Of a DNA stretch of 64,000 nucleotides, positions 25,542 through 33,679 are shown piece by piece. Within the stretch, counting starts at the first letter, position 1; each line of letters opens with the position of its first letter. A program made the translations under genes and the position numbers. This DNA comes from Bryobacterales bacterium. Lineage in GTDB: Bacteria; Acidobacteriota; Terriglobia; Bryobacterales; Bryobacteraceae. The notes under the pieces were generated by a model. That model was not told the origin of the DNA. It was given only the letters and a program-made list of their open reading frames with translations, and ran no database searches. The stretch is taken from assembly GCA_016789905.1 (NCBI GenBank), contig JAEUQC010000063.1:1-64000 (forward strand), given 5' to 3'.

Positions 25542-26057
25542 ATGCACCGGCTTCTATTCGTCTTATTGTCGCTGACGGTTTCCGCGCTCGACATAGGGGA
25601 GAAGCTTCCCCCAATGAAGGGCGAGTTTCTGACGGGCCGGGACGCCACCCTGCCCGGCGCGGCCAATGGGCGGCCGGCGTTGATTGCCGTCGGCTTCACT
25701 TATAAATCCCGTTTCGCCGTGGAGGAGTGGGTGAAGCGGTTCCGCGCCGATTTCGACAGGGAACCGGGAGTCACGTTTTATGAGGTTCCCATGATTGGCG
25801 GCATGGGGGTGATGGGCAAATGGTTCATCAACAGCGGCATGAAGCGCGGGACGCCGAAGGCAAACCACGAGAATGTGATCACCGTTTACGGCGGCGGCGC
25901 GGGGGAATGGAAAAAGCGTTTGGGTTATCGTGAGGAGGACGCCGCCTACCTGTTGCTGATTGATAAGACCGGCGCGGTGGCCTGGAAGTACACGGGGCTT
26001 TATGACGCGGCGCAGTACCCCGCGCTGGCGGCGAAGGTGAAAGCGCTGCTGCCTTAG
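25542..26057 (+). CDS. Exported thioredoxin-like/ATP10-like protein, 171 aa
   Basis: A short signal peptide (MHRLLFVLLSLTVSA) is followed by a thioredoxin-like fold: PALIAVGFTYKSRFAVEEWV takes the place of the first strand and helix, and the YLLLIDKTGAVAWKYTGLYD block matches the penultimate beta-hairpin. There is no CxxC redox pair, so disulfide chemistry is unlikely. The layout resembles the mitochondrial ATP10-type family, which is otherwise uncharacterised in bacteria. Its end overlaps the convergent gene at 26054 by 4 nt. Confidence 0.6.
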   Translation: MHRLLFVLLSLTVSALDIGEKLPPMKGEFLTGRDATLPGAANGRPALIAVGFTYKSRFAVEEWVKRFRADFDREPGVTFYEVPMIGGMGVMGKWFINSGMKRGTPKANHENVITVYGGGAGEWKKRLGYREEDAAYLLLIDKTGAVAWKYTGLYDAAQYPALAAKVKALLP

Positions 26058-27256
26058 CTCCACCCTTCCGTGCAGAAGTGGGAAGAGGCGGAGACCTGAT
26101 AACGAACACGCGCCAGTTCCGGCGTGTCGAGCTTTTTGTGGCCCTGAAACCTCGATTCCAAGGAGAAATCCAACATGCCGCTGGTAAGCAGTGTTCGCTC
26201 CACCGGGTATGGCGGCCGGCCGGTTTCAAACATCTCCTCGATCTTTTTGGTCAGGCAGCCGAAATGGTGGTGGGGCCGTCCGTTCTGCAGGTTCATCAGG
26301 ACGGAGAATGGCTGGGCGGTTCCGTCAAGGTCAATGGCGATGGTGAAGTCCTCCACCATGCCTGTCATGAGGAAGGCCGCCGCCTGGAGCCCGTCAGAGT
26401 AGTCAATGACGAACACGGAAGGGTTCTTCACCAGTGCCTTCGCGTCGCCGGGTTTCCGGGTGTTGCTCTTCGTCAGCGCCTGATCAAACAATCGGCGCGC
26501 CCAACTGTTGTTGGAAATATAGCTCCAGCAGGCGTCTCCCTCAAAACACTGGACGCTGCGCACACCGGTCTCGCCGCCGCGGCGGCGCTCCGTCAGGCAC
26601 TGCAGTGCTTCCAACAAATGGAACCCATAGATGTCGAGGCCGGAATAGGAAATGGCAACGGCTTTGTTTTGCCGCACTCCGAAGGGCGCGTCGATGGAAG
26701 GAATGCGCATGGCCACCGGAACCGAAGAGCCGGCCAGCATGGGGAACTTCATTTCGCGAGAGATTTCCACCATCCGCTTAGCCTGCCGCCAGTTGAACGA
26801 CAGGTGCTTGTCGTTGAAGACGGGAACGGAGCGGCCGCTTTGGCGGAAAACGTCGGTGATCTTCAGGAACATTTCGAAGCGCGGATATAGCCTCTGCTCT
26901 TTGTCGTTGAACGGATAGTCGCCATGCTCGCCGATCAGGATGACGCCGTCGACGGCGAGTTTGTCGCCGCCGAGGGTCAAGGCGTCCATCACTGTGCGGT
27001 AGACCGGGACACCGAACTTCTTTGCCCGTTCGCGGCTCATGTCGGCCTTCGGAACCTGTTCGGTGAACATGGAGACGATTTTCGAGCGCGGATACGGGGG
27101 CTTTTCGTCCTGTTTGTAGCCTTCCAGATACTTGCCGATGATCACGTCGGCATGGGAACCGGGGCGATATTCGGTGATAATTGCCGCGATTCGTTTCGGC
27201 GCGGCGGCGGCGAGAAGCGGGGAGGCGGCGGTGGAGAGAAAGGCGCGTCGATGCAT
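26054..27256 (-). CDS. Tat-secreted protein of unknown function, 400 aa
   Basis: MHRRAFLSTAASPLLAAAAP is a Tat signal. The mature part opens with a Rossmann-like KRIAAIITEYRPGSHADVII, then has ILIGEHGDYPFND and VPVFNDKHLSFNWRQAKRMV. Two histidine-rich spots (RPHHHFG and HGDYP) could bind metal. Homologues of this layout occur in Acidobacteria and Planctomycetes without an assigned reaction. It is a single-gene unit: it converges on the ATP10-like gene and diverges from the RNA-binding protein gene. An inverted repeat lies just upstream (27265-27285). Confidence 0.6.
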   Translation of the reverse strand: MHRRAFLSTAASPLLAAAAPKRIAAIITEYRPGSHADVIIGKYLEGYKQDEKPPYPRSKIVSMFTEQVPKADMSRERAKKFGVPVYRTVMDALTLGGDKLAVDGVILIGEHGDYPFNDKEQRLYPRFEMFLKITDVFRQSGRSVPVFNDKHLSFNWRQAKRMVEISREMKFPMLAGSSVPVAMRIPSIDAPFGVRQNKAVAISYSGLDIYGFHLLEALQCLTERRRGGETGVRSVQCFEGDACWSYISNNSWARRLFDQALTKSNTRKPGDAKALVKNPSVFVIDYSDGLQAAAFLMTGMVEDFTIAIDLDGTAQPFSVLMNLQNGRPHHHFGCLTKKIEEMFETGRPPYPVERTLLTSGMLDFSLESRFQGHKKLDTPELARVRYQVSASSHFCTEGWS

Positions 27257-27264
27257 TTTAGTTA

Positions 27265-27285
27265 ATCTGGTTCAGCCTACCAGAT
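27265..27285 (-). promoter_or_regulatory. Inverted repeat upstream of the Tat-secreted protein
   Basis: ATCTGGT (27265-27271) and ACCAGAT (27279-27285) form a perfect 7-bp inverted repeat with a 7-nt spacer, 9 nt from the ATG at 27256. It could be an operator or a 5' leader hairpin that masks the start. Confidence 0.35.
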
Positions 27286-27405
27286 GTGCTAGAGTTAATG
27301 CAGAGTTTGACAGTCTACTAGTTTTGGCAATTTTCGATAGATCGGTTTTACCGTCCTTGTCTAATCCTGCTCAATTCGTTGGTCTGCAAATCACAAGGAC
27401 AAAAC

Positions 27406-27723
27406 ATGAAGAATATTTTTGTGGGCAACCTGAGCTTCAGCGCTACCGAAGGCGCGATTCGCTCGCTCTTTGAACAGTACGGTCAAGTGGATCGCGTTAG
27501 TGTGGTCACCGATCGTGACACGGGCCAATCCCGTGGGTTCGGCTTCGTCGAAATGCCGAACAACTCTGAAGGCGACCAAGCCATCAATGAACTGAACGGA
27601 CAGGAACTGGAAGGCCGCGCGATCAACGTGAACGAAGCGCGCCCGAAAGAAGACCGTGGCGGCGGTGGTGGACGCGGCGGATACGGCGGCGGCGGCGGAC
27701 AACGCCGTGGCAACCGCTACTAA
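27406..27723 (+). CDS. RRM-type glycine-rich RNA-binding protein, 105 aa
   Basis: One RNA-recognition motif fills residues 1-80: RNP2 is IFVGNL (4-9) and RNP1 is RGFGFVEM (43-50). A Gly/Arg-rich tail of about 22 residues follows. Bacterial proteins of this type are small cytoplasmic RNA chaperones, often cold-inducible. AAGGA stands 7 nt before the ATG at 27406; the frame extends 9 codons upstream but lacks a start signal there. A 149-base leader region separates it from the divergent gene and includes a TTGACA at 27307-27312. A strong bidirectional terminator follows. Confidence 0.93.
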   Translation: MKNIFVGNLSFSATEGAIRSLFEQYGQVDRVSVVTDRDTGQSRGFGFVEMPNNSEGDQAINELNGQELEGRAINVNEARPKEDRGGGGGRGGYGGGGGQRRGNRY

Positions 27724-27742
27724 CCATTTGGAACAAGTTGCG

Positions 27743-27770
27743 AAAAGCGGCGCCTTCGGGCGCCGCTTTT
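27743..27770. terminator. Bidirectional terminator with UUCG tetraloop
   Basis: GCGGCGCC (27747-27754), loop TTCG, GGCGCCGC (27759-27766) is a perfect 8-bp stem flanked by AAAA on the left and TTTT on the right. It sits between the stops of the convergent RRM gene (27723) and nitronate monooxygenase gene (27778) and can end both transcripts. Confidence 0.93.
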
Positions 27771-27777
27771 CCTTTTG

Positions 27778-28716
27778 CTAGCGCAAATTGGCGAGAGCAA
27801 CTTCATACTCGGCAGCTAACCGGGCCACCAGCGCCGCCGCCGGAACCGTCGCTTTCACGGCGCCGATTCCCTGGCCGCTGCCCCAGATGTCCTTCCAGAC
27901 GCGAATTTCCCTATCGCCGCCGGAACTAAAATCCATCTTTTGGGGGTCGCCCTCGGGCAGGTTATCCGGGTTCATGCCGGCGGCCGCAATGGAGGGCCGC
28001 AGGTAGTTCCCATGCACGCCGGTGAATAGATTGGTATAGACGATATCCGCCGAAGTGGAATCGGCGATCATCTGTTTGTAGGCCGCCGCCGCCCGCGCCT
28101 CATCGGTGGCGATAAAGGCCGAGCCAATGTAAGCCAGATCGGCGCCCATGGCCAGCGCTCCCAATACGGACGCGCCGGTGGCGATGGCGCCGGAAAGCGC
28201 CAATATCCCATCGAACCACTCGCGGATTTCGCTTACCAGCGCGAATGGCGATATTGTCCCCGCATGGCCGCCCGCGCCGGCGGCAACGGCGATTAATCCC
28301 GTGGCGCCTTTCTCAATCGCTTTGCGCGCAAAACGGTTGTGAATGACGTCGTGCAGTGTGATTCCGCCGTAGGCGCGCACGGCCTGGTTCACGTCCTCGC
28401 GCGCGCCCAGGGAGGTGATGACAATCGGCACCTTCCACTTCACGCAGAGCTCCAGATCCTGTTCCAATCGCTCATTGCTTTTGTGCACAATCAGGTTCAC
28501 GGCGAAGGGCGCCGCCGGTTGAGCGGCCAGTGTCACGGTCAACTCATGAAGCCATTCGTCCAACTGCGAAAGTGGGCGAGCGTTCAGAGAAGGGAACGAG
28601 CCAATGACTCCCGCGCGGCACTGCGCCAGGACAAGCGCCGGATTAGAGATCAAGAACAACGGCGCGCCAACCACCGGGATGCGGAGCCGATCCCGGAATG
28701 GCAGCGGCGGACGCAT
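27778..28716 (-). CDS. Nitronate monooxygenase-type FMN protein, 312 aa
   Basis: A TIM-barrel of the 2-nitropropane dioxygenase/enoyl-reductase family: RIPVVGAPLFLISNPALVLA at the N-terminus, AAGAGGHAGTISPFALV carrying the family histidine, and the FMN phosphate region ASVLGALAMGADLAYIGSAF. It oxidises alkyl nitronates or protects against propionate 3-nitronate. The ATG at 28716 opens the barrel; 12 upstream codons lie in the end of the MerC-like gene. It is the last gene of the metal-uptake operon, 5 nt after the MerC-like stop, probably by read-through rather than shared function. Confidence 0.85.
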   Translation of the reverse strand: MRPPLPFRDRLRIPVVGAPLFLISNPALVLAQCRAGVIGSFPSLNARPLSQLDEWLHELTVTLAAQPAAPFAVNLIVHKSNERLEQDLELCVKWKVPIVITSLGAREDVNQAVRAYGGITLHDVIHNRFARKAIEKGATGLIAVAAGAGGHAGTISPFALVSEIREWFDGILALSGAIATGASVLGALAMGADLAYIGSAFIATDEARAAAAYKQMIADSTSADIVYTNLFTGVHGNYLRPSIAAAGMNPDNLPEGDPQKMDFSSGGDREIRVWKDIWGSGQGIGAVKATVPAAALVARLAAEYEVALANLR

Positions 28717-28721
28717 GGGGG

Positions 28722-29126
28722 CTAGTGCGTGTGCACGTGGCAGCAAGCGCACAGGCGCAAGTTGCGGAAATGCGCGGCGGCAACGGAGAACCCGCCAGCG
28801 GTCATGAACCAGGCTTCGTTATAGGGAAAGTCAAACCACGTCAATTTCGCCGCGGCGAAGAACACCAAGCCCATGCCAAACAGGAACAAAGACTGCGGAT
28901 TGCGATGCTTGACGAAGCTCTTAATGAGGCGCCAGGAACCAAGAATGAAAGTACATCCCAGGATGGCCCATTCGAATTCGGGACCGGCTATCCAGGAGAG
29001 GCCGGAGGCCGTCAGCAGACTCATCGCAATTGGCAGCACCGCGCAGTGGATGGCGCAACCGATCGACAACACCATCCCATAGCGATCCAACTCAACGCCG
29101 CTAACTTCGTTTTTTTCTGCCGACAT
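28722..29126 (-). CDS. MerC-like membrane protein, 134 aa
   Basis: Four hydrophobic helices with the MerC-type signature GCAIHCAVLP in the first one; the two cysteines are positioned to bind a thiophilic or transition metal. The C-terminus LCACCHVHTH adds a CxCCxHxH metal cluster. MerC proteins import Hg(II) in mer operons, but related chromosomal copies appear with zinc-uptake genes. Here no merA, merP or merR is present, and the gene follows an ABC permease on the same strand, so zinc or another divalent metal is a better guess. AATAAT stands 11 nt before the ATG. Confidence 0.8.
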   Translation of the reverse strand: MSAEKNEVSGVELDRYGMVLSIGCAIHCAVLPIAMSLLTASGLSWIAGPEFEWAILGCTFILGSWRLIKSFVKHRNPQSLFLFGMGLVFFAAAKLTWFDFPYNEAWFMTAGGFSVAAAHFRNLRLCACCHVHTH

Positions 29127-29151
29127 ATTCAAGTTCTATTATTTGATAACA
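29127..29151 (-). promoter_or_regulatory. AT-rich promoter/operator before the MerC-like gene
   Basis: On the minus strand the run TGTTATCAAATAATAGAAC is strikingly AT-rich for this genome. It contains AATAAT (29138-29143) exactly 11 nt before the ATG, and an imperfect dyad GTTnT...AnAAC. The dyad has some likeness to a Zur/Fur-type box, but this is weak. Confidence 0.35.
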
Positions 29152-29179
29152 CTCTCTCACGTGCAAAAGCAAGTGGGTA

Positions 29180-30451
29180 TTACAGACGAACGCTCAAACC
29201 GTCGGACAACGTGTTGCGATAGGCCTTCCACGCGGGAATGAAACCGATAATGAGACCAGCCACGGCCACCGCGCCCAGGTAAATCCAACCAGTGGAGGTG
29301 GGCGGCTGGATGGGCACGTACAGGCCGAAGTGCTGTTCGACAATTGGCTGGAAAGTGACGCTCAAAACGTAGACCAACGCAACGCCGAGCACACAGCCGG
29401 CGATGCTCAGCAGGAACGATTCGAGCACGAGGAGCGAGATGATTTTGAACGGTCCGGCGCCGATGGCCCGTAGGATTGCCATTTCCCGCCGCCGTTCGTT
29501 GAGCGATGTATAGAGCGAAACGAGCATGCCGAGCAGGCCAACGATGATGACGAAAAACGTGACCACGGTCAGCGCGTCTTCGGCGTAGCCAATGGTACGC
29601 CACAACTCCTGCAGTGTAAGGCCGGGAATGATGGCCTGCATCGGTTCTTCGGCGTAGGTGGAGATTTCGCGCTGCAGGCGCAGAGTGTCGATACGTGATT
29701 TGCTGCGCAGCAGAAACGATGTGATCTGGTCGATCTTCACCGTTTGTTTGGTGATCTTTTCGGCGGGCACTTCTTCGCCGGGCATGGGGGGCGCGCCGTC
29801 GGTCCAGTCAATGTGAACCGCGGAAATGCCCTCCAGCGGGATGTAGAGAGAGCGGTCCACTGGGGTGGCGGTCTTGGTTAAAACGCCGGAGACGGTAAAC
29901 GGTTTATCCTTATGGTCAAGAATGCCGCGCCCGGCGGCGGCGGCCACGCCGTGCGTGATGACGATTTTGTCACCGGTCTTGTAGCCAAGCGTTTTGGCCA
30001 CGTCGGAGCCGAGGGCCACTTCGAAGACGTCCTGCGGCAGGCGGCCGGAATCGAAAGTGATGGAGCGGTCGCGCCGGAAGCGGTAGTGCTTGTAGAAGTT
30101 TTCGTCGGTGCCAACGACGCGGAAGCCGCGGTGGCTGTCGCCAAGCGAGTAGGGAATGGTCCAAGCGACGGCCGGATGGTTTTTCCAGTGCTCGTAGGTC
30201 TGGTAGGTGATGTTGTTGGTTGCGGCGCCGATGCGAAACACCGAGTACAGCAGCAACTGGAGTGAGCCGCCGCGGGCGCCGACAATGAGATCCGTTTGGC
30301 TGATGGTGTTGGCAAAACTTTCGCGTGCGCCGACGCGGACGTTTTCCACACCGATCAGCAGCGCGATGCTGAGCCCAATGGAGAAGACTGTGAGCGCCGT
30401 GGTGAGCACGCGGTTCTTCAGCGAATGATAGGCGAGAGAAAGGAGAACCAT
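29180..30451 (-). CDS. MacB/FtsX-type ABC transporter permease, 423 aa
   Basis: One N-terminal membrane helix (residues 15-35, LTTALTVFSIGLSIALLIG), a periplasmic MacB core domain of about 250 residues, then three FtsX helices near 295-415 with the coupling segment ERRREMAILRAIGAGPFKII. This is the standard type VII ABC topology (MacB/LolCE), which works on periplasmic or outer-membrane substrates rather than classic import. It starts 3 nt after the ATPase gene stop (30455). Together with the DUF2796 protein it matches a zinc-linked cluster described in Vibrio cholerae (Zrg). Confidence 0.88.
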   Translation of the reverse strand: MVLLSLAYHSLKNRVLTTALTVFSIGLSIALLIGVENVRVGARESFANTISQTDLIVGARGGSLQLLLYSVFRIGAATNNITYQTYEHWKNHPAVAWTIPYSLGDSHRGFRVVGTDENFYKHYRFRRDRSITFDSGRLPQDVFEVALGSDVAKTLGYKTGDKIVITHGVAAAAGRGILDHKDKPFTVSGVLTKTATPVDRSLYIPLEGISAVHIDWTDGAPPMPGEEVPAEKITKQTVKIDQITSFLLRSKSRIDTLRLQREISTYAEEPMQAIIPGLTLQELWRTIGYAEDALTVVTFFVIIVGLLGMLVSLYTSLNERRREMAILRAIGAGPFKIISLLVLESFLLSIAGCVLGVALVYVLSVTFQPIVEQHFGLYVPIQPPTSTGWIYLGAVAVAGLIIGFIPAWKAYRNTLSDGLSVRL

Positions 30452-30454
30452 GCG

Positions 30455-31147
30455 TTAGGCCCCCGCCCTATTGATGTCCGGCAAGGACAATTGCCGGTCG
30501 AAGAGATGCATGAGCGAACGGTCGTGGCTGACGAAGAGGAGCGTGGAGCCGGCCGCGGCGCAGGATTCAAACAACAACTCCAGGAATTTCTCGCGATGGT
30601 CGTAGTCTAGAGAGGATGTTGGTTCGTCGGCGATGATGAGTTCCGGCGTGCCGAGCAGGGAACGCGCCGCCGCCACACGCTGCTGCTGGCCCACGCTTAG
30701 GTTCGTCACCCGCTTCGTCAGTAGCTCGTCAATCCCGAGCCGCTGGGCCACCGCGTGTGCGCCCTGTTCCAGCGGCACTCCCTTTAGGCGGGCGCGGCGT
30801 TCCGCGCTTAGCCGGCAGGGCAGGGTGATGTTCTCCATCACGGACAAGTAGGGAATCAGATTGAAAAGCTGAAAGATGTAGCCCAGGTGCGAACCGCGGA
30901 AGGCGTCGCGCTGGGAACCGGATAGTTTTGCGATATCCCTGCCCAGCACTTCCACGCCACCCGAATAGCCGGCTAAAACACCCGCCATCACGCCCAGCAG
31001 CGTCGTTTTGCCACTGCCGCTTGGGCCAAATAGAAAAACCCGTTCTTTCGCCTCCACGCGAAAACTGGGAATATCCAGAACGGTGGGACCCTTGCCGTAG
31101 GCGAAGCGAACGTCTGTCAGTTGAATCGCCGGCGCTGTCCCGCTCAT
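30455..31147 (-). CDS. ABC transporter ATP-binding protein (LolD/MacB class), 230 aa
   Basis: Complete nucleotide-binding domain: Walker A GPSGSGKTT, signature LSVGQQQRVAAARSLL, Walker B LIIADEPTSSLD and the H-loop LLFVSHDRSL. Length is normal for LolD-type stand-alone ATPases. Its first codons overlap the stop of the DUF2796 gene by 4 nt (31144-31147), and its own stop is 3 nt before the permease, so all three are translationally coupled. It energises the MacB-type permease encoded next. Confidence 0.93.
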   Translation of the reverse strand: MSGTAPAIQLTDVRFAYGKGPTVLDIPSFRVEAKERVFLFGPSGSGKTTLLGVMAGVLAGYSGGVEVLGRDIAKLSGSQRDAFRGSHLGYIFQLFNLIPYLSVMENITLPCRLSAERRARLKGVPLEQGAHAVAQRLGIDELLTKRVTNLSVGQQQRVAAARSLLGTPELIIADEPTSSLDYDHREKFLELLFESCAAAGSTLLFVSHDRSLMHLFDRQLSLPDINRAGA

Positions 31148-31686
31148 TTCGCGATCTTCAGAACACCCTTGTCGTTTTCGACATCCGCGCTGGCCTGCTG
31201 GTCACCGACGAGTAATGCGACTTCCACATCGTGAATCTTTGGAAACACCTTCATGAATCCGAACCGGATTTCCAGGCCGCTGAGCGGTTTCGCGCAGGCG
31301 ACATCGAACTCGGCATGCACTTCGGAGTGCTGTTCCTGCTTGGCGCCCTTCTGTTTGGCATCGTGATGCTCCGCTTCGAGCTTGGCGGACTTATTCGTCA
31401 CTTTGCACGCGGCGGCGGCAGGCAGAATCACCATTTCGGCGAAGCGTGCCTTCAGAGTGTTCAAAGCCGCCGCAACCTTCGCTTTGTCGGCCGCTGTTTT
31501 CGCTTCATACTCGAAACCAACGACACCATCGGCGGGCGACTCAAATTCGATCACACCCTTCGGACTGCCCTTTGCCGTTTCAAAGGCAATATTCACTTTC
31601 GCCGACCCGTGCTCATGCGCCTTGCGGCTGCGGGTCTGGGCGGGAAGCGCAACGCTGACAGCAAGCAGAACAAGCGCGAAACGCAT
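31144..31686 (-). CDS. His-rich DUF2796 (ZrgA-like) periplasmic metal-binding protein, 180 aa
   Basis: A signal peptide (MRFALVLLAVSVALPAQT) precedes RKAHEHGSAKVNIAFE, the hallmark AHEHG start of DUF2796. A second histidine cluster (EAEHHDAKQ...EQHSEVHAEF) is the likely metal-loading loop. In Vibrio cholerae the DUF2796 protein ZrgA is Zur-regulated and supports zinc uptake; that is established for the family, while zinc as the ligand here is inference. It lies between the DUF3299 gene (5 nt) and the ABC ATPase (4-nt overlap). Confidence 0.85.
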   Translation of the reverse strand: MRFALVLLAVSVALPAQTRSRKAHEHGSAKVNIAFETAKGSPKGVIEFESPADGVVGFEYEAKTAADKAKVAAALNTLKARFAEMVILPAAAACKVTNKSAKLEAEHHDAKQKGAKQEQHSEVHAEFDVACAKPLSGLEIRFGFMKVFPKIHDVEVALLVGDQQASADVENDKGVLKIAK

Positions 31687-31691
31687 AAAGT

Positions 31692-32213
31692 TTATTCGTC
31701 CTTGTAGGGTTCAATCTGCATGCCCGTCAACTGGAAACCAACGTCTCCGTACGGGCTCTTCACGGTAGCAATCTGCAACTTCCCTTGCACCCACACCGGA
31801 TCCCAGAAGCTCATCTTCACCTTCTTCTGGCTGTTCATTTTTACTTGCACGATCTGATTCGGCGGCGGGGGCGGCGTGTGGATACACGCGCCAACGTAGG
31901 GCACCAGAAGGAACTCGCTCACAATCTCCGAATCGTCTTCGAGCGGCACCATGTAGCCGGGAATTTTCACCGTCTTTCCATCCAGCGCCTTCAGCGAGGG
32001 CGAAATTTTTCCCGTGCGGTAGTTCAATTCGCGCAACATGCGCCAGTCCATTTTCGCGGCCGGTTCTTCCGCCGCGTAGGCGGCCTGCACAAGTCCTGCC
32101 GGCGAAGCAGGTTGACTCTCGGAGCTGAAATCCTGTCGCGCCATGTCCCGGTTCACCACGTAAACCATTACCGAAAACATCAACGCGAGGATGACACCGT
32201 GTACGAATTTCAT
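31692..32213 (-). CDS. DUF3299 exported protein heading the metal operon, 173 aa
   Basis: A signal-anchor helix (residues 5-20) is followed by a DUF3299 domain, with the typical GYMVPLEDDSEIVSEFLLVP, GACIHTPPPPPNQIV and SPYGDVGFQLTG blocks. The conserved cysteine-histidine (ACIHTPPPP) could hold a metal. The role is unknown, but the gene family regularly accompanies DUF2796, ABC and MerC-like genes. AGGAG 7 nt before the ATG is one of the clearest ribosome binding sites here. It is the first gene of the operon that runs to 27778. A paralogue is at 59041-59562. Confidence 0.85.
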   Translation of the reverse strand: MKFVHGVILALMFSVMVYVVNRDMARQDFSSESQPASPAGLVQAAYAAEEPAAKMDWRMLRELNYRTGKISPSLKALDGKTVKIPGYMVPLEDDSEIVSEFLLVPYVGACIHTPPPPPNQIVQVKMNSQKKVKMSFWDPVWVQGKLQIATVKSPYGDVGFQLTGMQIEPYKDE

Positions 32214-32290
32214 GCTGGGTCTCCTGGAATGAACAACCCCTAGTCTCTCACGTTCCCGCCGCGTCCCGCAAAGCGAGACAATAGAGCAAC

Positions 32291-33049
32291 ATGCGCTGGG
32301 TAGCGGTTCTTCCTCTCATAATGATGCCGGTTTTTTGCTGTGAGTTACGCGTATTGACCTGGAACATCCATCACGGCGAAGGCGTGGACGGCAAACTCGA
32401 CCTGCCGCGTGTCGGACGCGTCATTCGCGATGCGCGTCCGGACATTGTAGCGCTGCAGGAAGTGGACGTGCGGACGGAGCGGATCAAGGGCCGTGATACT
32501 GTTCGGGAACTCGAACGGCTGACGGGGATGCGCGGTGTTTTTGGCGCGTCCATGCCCTTCCAGGGCGGCGGCTATGGCAATGCCATTCTGGTGAACGGGA
32601 CTCTGTTGGGCTCGCGCGTCTTTCCCATCGGCGCTTCGCCGGGGAACGAACCGCGGTCAATCCTGATGACGGAGATGCGCCCGTACCGATGCTCGCTGGA
32701 CATCGCGTTCCTCTCCACGCATTTTGACCACAAGAGCGAGGAGGACCGCATGGCCGGGGCTGGCGTCGCCAACCTTCCCATCGGGCTGCCAGCGATTCTG
32801 GCGGGAGATCTGAACGCCCCTCCGGACGATCTTGTAATCGGCACCCTGATGCAGCAGTGGGCCAGCGCCACCAAGGGACCCGGCTATGCGACGATCCCGG
32901 TGGAGACGCCGAAGCGCCAAATTGACTACATTTTGTTTCGCCCCGCCAAGCGATGGGCCGTGGTCAGCGCGCAGGTGATGGACGAGCCGGTGGCCAGTGA
33001 CCATCGCCCGCTGCTGGCGACGCTCCGGCTACTGCCAGGCGAAGAGTAG
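32291..33049 (+). CDS. Exported endonuclease/exonuclease/phosphatase-fold protein, 252 aa
   Basis: A signal peptide (MRWVAVLPLIMMPVFC) precedes an EEP domain with all metal/phosphate motifs: LTWNIHHGEG, ALQEVD, FLSTHFDH, AGDLNAPP and a terminal SDHRPL. The fold cleaves phosphodiesters in nucleic acids, lipids or nucleotides; its export suggests extracellular phosphate or nucleic-acid scavenging. The 3' end overlaps the convergent COX3-like gene by 21 nt. GACAAT lies 8 nt before the ATG and no ribosome binding site is seen. Confidence 0.88.
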   Translation: MRWVAVLPLIMMPVFCCELRVLTWNIHHGEGVDGKLDLPRVGRVIRDARPDIVALQEVDVRTERIKGRDTVRELERLTGMRGVFGASMPFQGGGYGNAILVNGTLLGSRVFPIGASPGNEPRSILMTEMRPYRCSLDIAFLSTHFDHKSEEDRMAGAGVANLPIGLPAILAGDLNAPPDDLVIGTLMQQWASATKGPGYATIPVETPKRQIDYILFRPAKRWAVVSAQVMDEPVASDHRPLLATLRLLPGEE

Positions 33050-33622
33050 AATCACCAGCCCCACCCAAACGACGCCCATGAAGTGCCAGTAGGTTGCCGT
33101 GTTCCTGGCCGCCGCCCGATGCCGGCGCAGGGGCTGCTCCTCGCCGTCGGCCAAATCCCGCGCTCGCCGGATTAACCAGTACATGCCGCCCAGCCCGCCC
33201 AATAGATGGAACGCATGGATTCCGGAAAAGACATAGTACATGGAGCCGCGCGGGTTGCCGACTACGTAGACGCCTTGCTGTGCCAGGTCCCGGCATCCGA
33301 GCGCCTGCATCAGCAGGAACACTCCGCCCAAGCCGAGCGTTAGCCAGAGGCCCATCCGGTATGGCGCCAAGCGCGCCATACGCAAATCTCGCCGTGCCCA
33401 TTGGAGCGTGACACTGCTGAGCGCCATTACCGCGGTGGACACCCAGAACCACCAGCTTAAGTGCACATCCGCCTGTCCTGGCCGGTCCTGAATGGCAAAC
33501 GCGTAGGCCACGGCCAGCGCGACGAAGAAAGAGCCAATGGCGGCCAGCACCAGCACCATGCCAAACATGCCAAGACTCATCTTGGATTTCTGGTCGGACG
33601 CTTCAATGTAGGAAGGATTCAC
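33029..33622 (-). CDS. Haem-copper oxidase subunit III (COX3-like), 197 aa
   Basis: Five hydrophobic helices with the family motifs SGIHAFHLLGG and YWHFMGVVWVGL near the C-terminus. COX3 stabilises the catalytic subunit I of cytochrome c oxidases. No subunit I or II gene is in the window, so this is an orphan copy. The apparent start is GTG at 33622; a methionine 14 codons later (MSLGMFGM) is an alternative. A small palindrome TATCCT-TAC-AGGATA covers the start region. It overlaps the nuclease-fold gene tail to tail by 21 nt. Confidence 0.85.
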   Translation of the reverse strand: MNPSYIEASDQKSKMSLGMFGMVLVLAAIGSFFVALAVAYAFAIQDRPGQADVHLSWWFWVSTAVMALSSVTLQWARRDLRMARLAPYRMGLWLTLGLGGVFLLMQALGCRDLAQQGVYVVGNPRGSMYYVFSGIHAFHLLGGLGGMYWLIRRARDLADGEEQPLRRHRAAARNTATYWHFMGVVWVGLVILLFAWQ

Positions 33623-33679
33623 TATCCTTACAGGATACGGCCACTTGCCGGATTCGTTGGAACTCGGCTAGTTTGAATC

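Noticed and set aside
27307-27335. TTGACA promoter for the RRM gene
   Set aside because: The -35 is perfect, but the -10 at 16-18 nt (AATTTT-like) matches poorly, so it was not called as a feature.
28722-29126. Mercury resistance (mer) operon
   Set aside because: Only a MerC-like gene is present; there is no reductase, periplasmic MerP or MerR.
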